DNA of 9,462 bases from positions 1-9,462 of the forward strand of contig JAISKY010000302.1 of NCBI GenBank assembly GCA_031260745.1. Direction: 5' to 3'. This DNA is from Oscillospiraceae bacterium (GTDB lineage: Bacteria > Bacillota > Clostridia > Oscillospirales > Oscillospiraceae). Position numbers and translations under genes: made by a program. The notes under the pieces are model-generated. The model saw only the letters and a list, made by a program, of their open reading frames with translations, was not told the origin of the DNA and made no database searches. Within the stretch, counting starts at the first letter, position 1; every line of letters starts with the position of its first letter. Positions 1 to 5,738 of the stretch are shown piece after piece.

Positions 1-569
1 CTTCGCGTAACTCCGTCTATCGTCAGTCCCATACGCCACGGCAAGGTAGTTACTGAACCGTAACACTCGCGGTTTGTGAAGTTGCCCCAGCGTCCGACCG
101 CCTGACCGATTAGGAATCCCAGCGCGACTAAGTCCAGATACGGCGCGAGTTTGAACGTCTTACCGTCTTTTTTGTTCTTGCGCCGCTGATAAACCCCGAA
201 CAGGATTATTCCGATTACCGCGCCGATTATCCCGCCGTAAATCGCCAACCCGCCATTCCAGATTTTCAGCGAGTCCAGAAGATTATCGGTAAAGCTGCCG
301 CTCCAATCGCGTTCGCTGAATATCAGGTAGTACGCTCTCGCGCCGATTACGCCGAACGGAACTCCGAAGAACAGCATATCGAATACGCTGTCGTCGTGTA
401 TTCCGAAATACTTACGGCGTTTAAGCGCGTACAGCGCAGCGAGGATAAACCCTATCGCGATTATCGCGCCGTAAAGGTGAAACGTCCACCCGAACAGCCG
501 AAACCCGCTCGGAAAGTTTAAGTTAATCTGATTTTCCCCAAAGTAAAACGAAATTGTAGGGGCGTCCAT
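1..569 (-). CDS. lgt: Prolipoprotein diacylglyceryl transferase, N-terminal 189 codons (cut by window start)
   Basis: Lgt moves a diacylglyceryl group from phosphatidylglycerol onto the lipobox cysteine of prelipoproteins in the cytoplasmic membrane, the first step of lipoprotein maturation. The translation shows the family landmarks in order: HLYGAII near residue 31, the GARAYYLIF segment near 76, the WNGGLAIYGGIIGA segment near 104, and the signature GRWGNFTNRECYG near 159-171. In that signature a Thr sits where a hydrophobic residue (FIN, FLN) is usual. Several hydrophobic segments fit a multi-pass membrane protein. Known Lgt proteins are about 260-290 residues, so roughly a third is missing off the window edge. 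The ATG at 569 is preceded by AGGAGGA at 576-582 with a 6-base spacing, which fixes the start. It lies 63 bases downstream of the exporter genes on the same strand, so cotranscription is possible, but a private promoter is also plausible. Identity is confident. Confidence 0.95.
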   Translation of the reverse strand, partial: MDAPTISFYFGENQINLNFPSGFRLFGWTFHLYGAIIAIGFILAALYALKRRKYFGIHDDSVFDMLFFGVPFGVIGARAYYLIFSERDWSGSFTDNLLDSLKIWNGGLAIYGGIIGAVIGIILFGVYQRRKNKKDGKTFKLAPYLDLVALGFLIGQAVGRWGNFTNRECYGSVTTLPWRMGLTIDGVTR

Positions 570-587
570 TTAGTGTCCTCCTATAAA

Positions 588-622
588 ATTACAAATTATA
601 AATTACAAATGCTGAATTGCAA
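588..622. repeat. AT-rich tandem heptad tract between exporter gene and lgt
   Basis: Five successive 7-base units can be read without gaps: three are close to ATTACAA or ATTATAA, followed by ATGCTGA and ATTGCAA. The 7-base register matches that of two other intergenic elements in this window (4246-4359 and 8345-8467), although the unit sequence differs. Here only one arm is clear. To its right lies a weak CTGAA/TTCAG pairing (612-616 with 626-630), and the adjacent 3' end of the exporter gene carries more loosely related CTGCAAGAA and CTGTAAAA-like steps on the minus strand. No target-site duplication was seen. Confidence 0.6.
595..622 (-). promoter_or_regulatory. Candidate sigma-A promoter for lgt inside the heptad tract
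   Basis: On the minus strand TTGCAA (622-617) and TATAAT (600-595) are separated by 16 bases. The -10 is perfect and the -35 matches 4 of 6 positions. Transcription would start near 588, giving a leader of about 19 bases that holds the AGGAGGA ribosome site. Because the tract is very AT-rich, a chance -10 match is possible. Confidence 0.35.
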
Positions 623-632
623 GCTTTCAGTT

Positions 633-2405
633 TTACAGTTCTTGCAGTTGCGAGTTGTACAGCGCGTAGTAGTCGCCTTTTTTAGCCATAAGCTCGTCGT
701 GAGTTCCCTGCTCGGAGATTCCGCCGTCTTTTACGTACATTATGCGGTCGCACTCGCGGATTGTGGACAGGCGGTGAGCGATAATGAAACTCGTGCGTCC
801 GCCCAAAAGGTGGTTTATGCCCTCCTGAACGTAGGCCTCCGTCTTAGTGTCAATCGCGGAGGTAGCCTCGTCGAGTATCAGTATACGCGGGTCGGAGATA
901 ATCGTCCTCGCGAACGCGATTAGTTGTTTCTGACCCTGGCTGAGGTTGCCGCCGTGTTCTTTTATCTTCGTTTCGTAGCCGTTTTCCGCTCTTGTAATAA
1001 ATTCGTCCGCGTGGACAACCTTACACGCGTCCATTAACTCCTGACGCGACGCGCTAAGCCGCCCGTAGCGGATATTGTCCTCAATCGTACCGCTGAATAT
1101 AAAACTGTCCTGGAGCATTATACCCATCTGCGAACGTAAACTATGCAGTGTCACCTTCGATATGTCGTTGCCGTCAATCGTGATTTTGCCGCCGTTTAGG
1201 TCGTAGAACCGCGACAGCAGATTTACGATTGTGGTTTTACCCGCGCCCGTTGGTCCGACAAGCGCGACGCTTTGCCCCGGCGTAACCGTAAACGTCAGAT
1301 TCTCAAGTACGCGGGTGTTAGCGTCGTATCCGAAAGTTACGTTCTCAAACTTAACTTCGCCGTTAATTTGCGGCATCTCAAACGCGTCCGGAGCGTCGTC
1401 AATTACAACTTTCTCGTCCATCGTTTCAAAGATACGCTCAAGGTACGCGATAGTGGTCATAAACTCGTTGTAAATCTGCGAAAGCCTGTTAATCGGCTGC
1501 CAAAATCTCCACGAGTAGTTGCCCATAGCCATCAGCATTCCGAAACTCGCCGGAATTTTCAGAACCAACACTCCGACGAAGTACAGCGCGCCGAAGATAA
1601 TCTGCGAGATATTCTCAACAAACGGGTTTACGAGGTTCGCGATTAGACCCGCCTTAAAGTGAGCTTTCCTCGCGAGCATAGCGAGCCGCTCAAAGATTTC
1701 CTCGTTTTTGGATTCGCGGGCGAATATCTGCGTAATACGCATTCCGTTTACGCTCTCGGCCGCGTAACTGTTAAGATTGGAGTTCTTGTTGCTTACTCTC
1801 TGCCACGAACGCCGCTGCGCCGGTTTTAACGTGAACATAATGATAAAGAATACCGGCAGTCCCGCGACTACCACCAGCGTAAGCTGCGGACTTGTAGCAA
1901 GCATAAACACGACTATCAGTATCAGGTTCAAAAGCTCCAGTACAAAGTCGATTATACCGTTCGACAGTAAGTTAGATACGCTGTTTACGTACTGCACCAC
2001 CCGGATTAGTATCTTTCCGTGCGGACGGTTATCGTAGTACGTAAACGGAAGTTTTTGCATGTGACGGAATAAATCGTCGCGGATTTCATATATGATGTCC
2101 TGCCCGACCTCCGTCGTAGTCCACATACGGTAGCGCATCAGGAACAGGCTTATTACTATCGCGACCGCCGTACATACGGTTAAAAGCGCAAGCTCTTTGT
2201 AGTTCTTTGCCGGAACAGTATAGTCAATAGCGTGCTGAAGCATTTGCGGAACGCTAAGCTGAAGCGTACTCGCTATTAAAGACGCAATCATCGACAGTAT
2301 CAGCTTTTTACCGTGTCTGCGTATGTATACGAAACTGCGTTTCAGGTGTTTCAGACTAAACGGACTATCTAAGGTTTCGTCAATATCATATTTATTTCTT
2401 TGCAT
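633..2405 (-). CDS. ABC exporter half-transporter with the consensus catalytic site (BmrD/LmrD/TM288-like)
   Basis: This 590-residue protein has an N-terminal six-helix type I exporter domain (about residues 25-320) and a C-terminal nucleotide-binding domain. Walker A GPTGAGKT is at 384-391, the Q-loop Gln at 432, a variant signature LSQGQ at 488-492, Walker B ILILDE with catalytic Glu at 513, and the H-loop His at 544. An intact Glu and His with an LSQGQ signature is the pattern of the catalytically complete partner in asymmetric heterodimers. The other chain is encoded immediately upstream. A longer reading from 2444 would overlap the upstream gene by 37 bases. I chose ATG 2405 because GGGGAGG at 2416-2422 precedes it by 10 bases and it lies 2 bases after the upstream stop, a translationally coupled arrangement. 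Related pumps export drugs or lipids; the substrate here cannot be deduced. Confidence 0.93.
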   Translation of the reverse strand: MQRNKYDIDETLDSPFSLKHLKRSFVYIRRHGKKLILSMIASLIASTLQLSVPQMLQHAIDYTVPAKNYKELALLTVCTAVAIVISLFLMRYRMWTTTEVGQDIIYEIRDDLFRHMQKLPFTYYDNRPHGKILIRVVQYVNSVSNLLSNGIIDFVLELLNLILIVVFMLATSPQLTLVVVAGLPVFFIIMFTLKPAQRRSWQRVSNKNSNLNSYAAESVNGMRITQIFARESKNEEIFERLAMLARKAHFKAGLIANLVNPFVENISQIIFGALYFVGVLVLKIPASFGMLMAMGNYSWRFWQPINRLSQIYNEFMTTIAYLERIFETMDEKVVIDDAPDAFEMPQINGEVKFENVTFGYDANTRVLENLTFTVTPGQSVALVGPTGAGKTTIVNLLSRFYDLNGGKITIDGNDISKVTLHSLRSQMGIMLQDSFIFSGTIEDNIRYGRLSASRQELMDACKVVHADEFITRAENGYETKIKEHGGNLSQGQKQLIAFARTIISDPRILILDEATSAIDTKTEAYVQEGINHLLGGRTSFIIAHRLSTIRECDRIMYVKDGGISEQGTHDELMAKKGDYYALYNSQLQEL

Positions 2406-2407
2406 AT

Positions 2408-4165
2408 CTACGCAGCCTCCCCGATTCCTGCCTGAATCTTCCACAGGTCATAATATTCGCCGCGCTTCGCGATAAGCTCGTCGTGTGAACCGCTTTCCAC
2501 GATGTGTCCGTTTTCAAGCAGTAAAATCTGGTCAGCCTTACGGACGCTGGATATACGTTGAGCGATAATCAGCTTCGTACAACTGAAATCCAACTGGTCG
2601 AGCTGACTTTGAATGTACTTCTCCGTTTCCATATCGACCGCGCTGGTCGTATCGTCGAGAATCAGAATACCGGGCTTAATCGCAAGCGCTCTCGCAAGCG
2701 CGATTCGCTGTTTCTGACCTCCGGAAAGTCCTACTCCGCGCTCCCCGACGATTGTTTCATAGCCCTCCGGCATATAGTCAATAAACTGAGCCGCGGAGAT
2801 TTGCGCGAACCTACGCACTTCTTCCTCCGGCAATCCGAAATCTCCGTAGGCGATGTTGCTGTCCACCGTATCGCTGAACAGGAACACCTCCTGAGTCGTA
2901 ATGCCCATGTGTGAGCGCAGTACGCCCAAATCCCATTCGCGTACGTCTACTCCGTCAACGAGAACCTCTCCGCTTTCAACATCGTAGAACCGACTTAGCA
3001 AATCGGCGATTAGCGTTTTACCGCTTCCGGTTTCGCCCATCAGCGCGCAGGTCTTACCCGCGGGGATTACGAAACTTACGCCGTCAAGCACTTTATGTTC
3101 CTCAAACGAAAAGCTGACATTTTTGAATTCGACCTCACCGCGGAAATCATCTTTCGACGGAGCGTATTTTCCGGTATTCTGGACTTGAGGCTCGCTTGAA
3201 AGTACGTCCATAATTTTACCGGCTGACGCGAAAAATCTTTGCAAGTCGTTAAATAACTGACCCAGCATCTGGAACGGAAACATAACCGCCCAACTTAGCG
3301 ACGTAAACGCAATCAAATCTCCGAAACTCATCTGACCTTGAATAAGGAATATTCCGCCAACTAAAATCGCGACGATATTTCCGCATTCCGTAAGCCCGTT
3401 GATTATCGGAAAAAACTTTAGCCAAACTTTTTGAGCGTATAGGTTCTGCTCACGGAACGCTTTGCTTTTTTCGTCAAACTTTTCAATTTCAAGCGGTTCG
3501 TTCGCGAACGCCTTAACTACTCGGTTGCCCTCGATGTTCTCCTGAGCGTCCGTGTTCAGCTTACTTAGTCTGCGGCGAAGTTCCTTGTATATGCCCTTAA
3601 CTTTTGTGCGGTAAAGCATCGACACGAGAAGTATAAACGGAGTTATCGCAAGCATACACAGCGCGAACTTCCAGTTAATCGTGAAGTAGTACACCGCCGC
3701 GACTATGTACAGTATACTGCTTGAGAAAATCTGCCTGAATACAAACACCAGATTGTGCCGTACCATATCGACGTCACTCGTCAGGATTGTCATTAAATCG
3801 CCCGATGAAATTGAGCCGAAAAAGTTCATATCCTGTTTTTGCAAATGCCTGTACAGTTTCATTCTCAGATTGTACAACATTCCGAGCGACGAGCTTTCCA
3901 CTAACGCGACACCCGAATAATCGAGCATTGTCCGCAGGAATCTTGTCCCAATCATTGCCAACACCAACGGAATCAGCAGCGTTGTCGCCGTATTAACAAT
4001 GTACTCACCGTTAGCGTTTAGCACAAATACGTCGTCCACAAGCCGCCGCGTCAGTTCCGGATTGATGATTGCGAACAATGGCGTAAGCACAGACAGCGCG
4101 AAACTGACCAGATACCTGAACCGATGTCCCTTTAGCATTCCCCAGAGCCATTTTATCTCTGCCAA
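2408..4165 (-). CDS. ABC exporter half-transporter with the degenerate ATP site (BmrC/LmrC/TM287-like)
   Basis: This 585-residue half-transporter has an exporter membrane domain at roughly residues 15-310 and a nucleotide-binding domain after 340. Walker A GETGSGKT is at 377-384, the Q-loop Gln at 425, a canonical LSGGQ at 480-484, and Walker B LILDD with Asp 505 where the catalytic Glu is expected. The H-loop His is replaced by Gln 536 (IIAQRISS). Asp plus Gln in these places, with a normal LSGGQ, is the signature of the degenerate-site chain of asymmetric exporters; TM287 has the same combination. Its LSGGQ completes the active site of the partner, and the partner's LSQGQ caps this chain's weak site. 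The start is TTG at 4165, giving MAEIKWLWG; the ribosome site AAGGGGG at 4173-4179 is 7 bases upstream. The next in-frame ATG is codon 10 and lacks a site. Transport substrate is unknown. Confidence 0.93.
   Translation of the reverse strand: MAEIKWLWGMLKGHRFRYLVSFALSVLTPLFAIINPELTRRLVDDVFVLNANGEYIVNTATTLLIPLVLAMIGTRFLRTMLDYSGVALVESSSLGMLYNLRMKLYRHLQKQDMNFFGSISSGDLMTILTSDVDMVRHNLVFVFRQIFSSSILYIVAAVYYFTINWKFALCMLAITPFILLVSMLYRTKVKGIYKELRRRLSKLNTDAQENIEGNRVVKAFANEPLEIEKFDEKSKAFREQNLYAQKVWLKFFPIINGLTECGNIVAILVGGIFLIQGQMSFGDLIAFTSLSWAVMFPFQMLGQLFNDLQRFFASAGKIMDVLSSEPQVQNTGKYAPSKDDFRGEVEFKNVSFSFEEHKVLDGVSFVIPAGKTCALMGETGSGKTLIADLLSRFYDVESGEVLVDGVDVREWDLGVLRSHMGITTQEVFLFSDTVDSNIAYGDFGLPEEEVRRFAQISAAQFIDYMPEGYETIVGERGVGLSGGQKQRIALARALAIKPGILILDDTTSAVDMETEKYIQSQLDQLDFSCTKLIIAQRISSVRKADQILLLENGHIVESGSHDELIAKRGEYYDLWKIQAGIGEAA
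2416..2422 (-). promoter_or_regulatory. Ribosome binding site deciding the second exporter gene start
   Basis: GGGGAGG on the minus strand lies inside the last codons of the upstream exporter gene, 10 bases before ATG 2405. It supports the shorter start over the upstream ATG at 2444, for which I see no comparable site. Confidence 0.7.
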
Positions 4166-4172
4166 AGTAATT

Positions 4173-4179
4173 CCCCCTT
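4173..4179 (-). promoter_or_regulatory. Ribosome binding site supporting a TTG start
   Basis: AAGGGGG on the minus strand, 7 bases before TTG 4165. No ATG or GTG occurs at suitable distance, so the exporter gene most likely uses the rare TTG initiator. Confidence 0.7.
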
Positions 4180-4200
4180 CTTATTTTCCAATTAGGATTT

Positions 4201-4228
4201 ATTATATCACAATTCCTTAAAAATGCAA
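4201..4228 (-). promoter_or_regulatory. Extended -10 promoter for the exporter operon
   Basis: The minus strand shows TGA directly before TATAAT (-10 at 4206-4201), an extended -10 arrangement. A weak -35 TTGCAT is at 4228-4223 with a 16-base spacer. Transcription would begin near 4194 and give a leader of about 30 bases carrying the AAGGGGG site. The repeat element begins 18 bases further upstream. I see no operator palindrome over the promoter. Confidence 0.65.
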
Positions 4229-4245
4229 CATAAACTTTTATCTTT

Positions 4246-4359
4246 AGAGCAGAGATAAGAGAGCAGAAAGCAGAAATAACTAAATTTGTACTTTTAACAT
4301 ATAAACGAAAAATCTGTAAATTCGGGTATCTCTGCTCTCTGCTTTCTTATCTCCGCTCT
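4246..4359. repeat. Large imperfect inverted repeat built of 7-base units, between divergent promoters
   Basis: The left arm (4246-4280) is five 7-base units, mostly AGAGCAG or AAAGCAG with AGATAAG as the second. The right arm (4325-4359) is the reverse complement of the same five-unit series, with 5 differences in 35 positions. Units also differ from each other by single changes, so the arms look grown by tandem duplication. The spacer (4281-4324, 44 bases) is AT-rich and has no similarity to the arms. A transcript would fold into a long hairpin, but no T-tract follows, so it is not an intrinsic terminator. No gene, transposase or clear target duplication is present. The element occupies most of the gap between the exporter promoter and the mcsB promoter. 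It has the same layout as the element at 8345-8467. Confidence 0.85.
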
Positions 4360-4410
4360 CTTAAATTCCGTTTGTTCACACAAAATTCACTGGGAGAAGC
4401 AAAAATTTAC

Positions 4411-4439
4411 TTGACAATGTTTGCTTTGGGTAATATAAT
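4411..4439 (+). promoter_or_regulatory. Perfect-consensus sigma-A promoter for mcsB-clpC
   Basis: TTGACA (4411-4416) and TATAAT (4434-4439) are separated by exactly 17 bases, so both hexamers match the housekeeping consensus fully. The predicted start near 4446 leaves a leader of only about 14 bases, beginning at the G-run of the ribosome site. A fully consensus promoter on a stress operon would normally need repression. I see no CIRCE palindrome, only a 10/14 match to a CtsR-type repeat overlapping the -35 (see findings). Confidence 0.85.
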
Positions 4440-4445
4440 TAGTGT

Positions 4446-4452
4446 GGGGGTG
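4446..4452 (+). promoter_or_regulatory. Ribosome binding site deciding the mcsB start
   Basis: GGGGGTG lies 7 bases before ATG 4460. An alternative in-frame GTG at 4442 has no site and would lie upstream of the predicted transcription start, so ATG 4460 is preferred. Confidence 0.65.
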
Positions 4453-4459
4453 TTGTAAA

Positions 4460-5707
4460 ATGTTCAACAATACATCATCAGGGCATCACCTGAGCATAGA
4501 CGAATTAATGTCGGCGTCATCACCGACCTGTCCGGTCTGCGGCTCCAACGAGGACGACATCATTGAGAACGTCAAAGCGGGCTGCGCCCACTGCTATGTG
4601 ACTTTCGCTCACATTCTGAACCCTCATATTGAGCGTATGCACGCGTTACGGATTCCGGAGCCGCCTCCCGAGTACGCGGATTTACTGCGCGACTATCCGA
4701 CGTTCGGCGACATCGCGGTGTCCACCCGTATCAGGCTCGCGAGGAATCTTTCGGAGTTCCCGTTTCCGGGCGCGATGAATGAATCCCAACAGCTTAGCGT
4801 GTTTGAGCAAGTCGGAGATTTCCTCGGCGGCATTGCCGAAGGCGACGCGTTCCGCGTTATTGACATCAGCGATATGAAGCGCGAGTCTCCGTTTGAAGCC
4901 GCGTCGCTGTTGGAACGTCACCTGATTTCAAAAGATTTGTTCCATAAACGCGGAGTATGCGGAGCGGCGATTTCGCCCGACGAAAAAGTCAGCGTTATGA
5001 TTAACGAGGAGGACCACCTCCGTATTCAGGCGCTTGGCGAGGGCTTGTCATTATTCGGTTGTCTTGAAACCGTAGGCAAACTGGAAACAATGCTGTCCGA
5101 CCATTTCGATTTCGCGTCCGACAAGGATTTAGGCTGGCTTACTCGCTGTCCTACGAACTTAGGTACGGGTATCAGAGCAAGCGTAATGCTTCACCTTCCG
5201 GCGCATACCGACAGCGGTTCGATTCACGGGTTGACAGCGCGGCTTGCCAAAAGCGGTTATACTATCCGGGGGTTTTACGGTGAGGGAACCAAACCGGTAG
5301 GCAGATTATACCAGATTTCTAACCAACAGACGATGGGGCTTACTATCCGGCAAATCGTCGAGAACCTAAACGCGCTTGTTTTGCGTATTATTACTCGCGA
5401 ACGCGAGATACAGCACGCGCTTGACGACCATCACCCCGGATATATCGACGACCACGTGTGGCGGGCGTTCGGGATTCTGACTAACGCGCGGAGCATATCA
5501 GGCGACGAAGCTATGCAGTTGCTTAGCGCGGTGCGCGTCGGAATCTCAATCGGGGAACTTAACGTACCTATCGGTACTATTGACAGCCTGATACACCGAA
5601 TCCAACCGAACACACTTTGCTTTGAGGCGGGACGCGACCTTAGCGAACCTGAAATGAACTCCGTAAGGGCTACCGTATTGCGAAAGGCAATCAAGTCCTC
5701 CGTATAA
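4460..5707 (+). CDS. mcsB: Protein arginine kinase McsB with fused N-terminal McsA-type zinc finger
   Basis: McsB phosphorylates arginines on damaged proteins and marks them for ClpC-ClpP. This 415-residue protein is longer than the usual ~350-360. Residues 1-62 resemble the second zinc finger of McsA: C24-P-V-C27-G, then G-C42-A-H-C45-Y, F49, P55 and H61. The phosphagen-kinase domain follows from about residue 82 (STRIRLARNL). Visible landmarks are HLIS at 154, NEEDH at 182-186, RCPTN with Cys 230, and YGEG with Glu 275; the acidic residues and the Cys correspond to known active-site positions. The C-terminal RDxxRA motif, which forms the allosteric phospho-arginine pocket in known McsB, is here MNSVRA (399-404). 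The first McsA zinc finger and the McsA UVR helices are absent, and no separate mcsA or ctsR is in the window. The gene ends 31 bases before clpC and is surely cotranscribed with it. Confidence 0.93.
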   Translation: MFNNTSSGHHLSIDELMSASSPTCPVCGSNEDDIIENVKAGCAHCYVTFAHILNPHIERMHALRIPEPPPEYADLLRDYPTFGDIAVSTRIRLARNLSEFPFPGAMNESQQLSVFEQVGDFLGGIAEGDAFRVIDISDMKRESPFEAASLLERHLISKDLFHKRGVCGAAISPDEKVSVMINEEDHLRIQALGEGLSLFGCLETVGKLETMLSDHFDFASDKDLGWLTRCPTNLGTGIRASVMLHLPAHTDSGSIHGLTARLAKSGYTIRGFYGEGTKPVGRLYQISNQQTMGLTIRQIVENLNALVLRIITREREIQHALDDHHPGYIDDHVWRAFGILTNARSISGDEAMQLLSAVRVGISIGELNVPIGTIDSLIHRIQPNTLCFEAGRDLSEPEMNSVRATVLRKAIKSSV

Positions 5708-5738
5708 CCCGCCGTTTTACTTAGAAAGGAGTAAATAT

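Noticed and set aside
573..923. 116-codon plus-strand frame over the end of the exporter gene
   Set aside because: It runs antisense to the conserved Walker B and H-loop region and through the heptad tract, with no motif of its own.
2406..2444. Longer start for the second exporter gene at 2444
   Set aside because: It would overlap the upstream gene by 37 bases with no ribosome site; the 13 extra residues look unlike an exporter N-terminus, and ATG 2405 has a good site.
4246..4359. CRISPR array
   Set aside because: The repeats are inverted and only 7 bases long, without regular spacers between direct repeats.
4246..4359. Miniature transposable element (MITE)
   Set aside because: No target duplication or transposase-type ends were found, and the similar element at 8345-8467 has unrelated sequence, so common transposition is not supported.
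4442..4459. GTG start at 4442 giving six extra residues on McsB
   Set aside because: It lies upstream of the predicted transcription start of a perfect promoter and has no ribosome site, whereas ATG 4460 has GGGGGTG at the right distance.
4166..4459. CIRCE operator, T-box or riboswitch in the divergent gap
   Set aside because: No TTAGCACTC/GAGTGCTAA palindrome or conserved T-box sequence is visible, and the predicted leaders are only about 14 and 30 bases.
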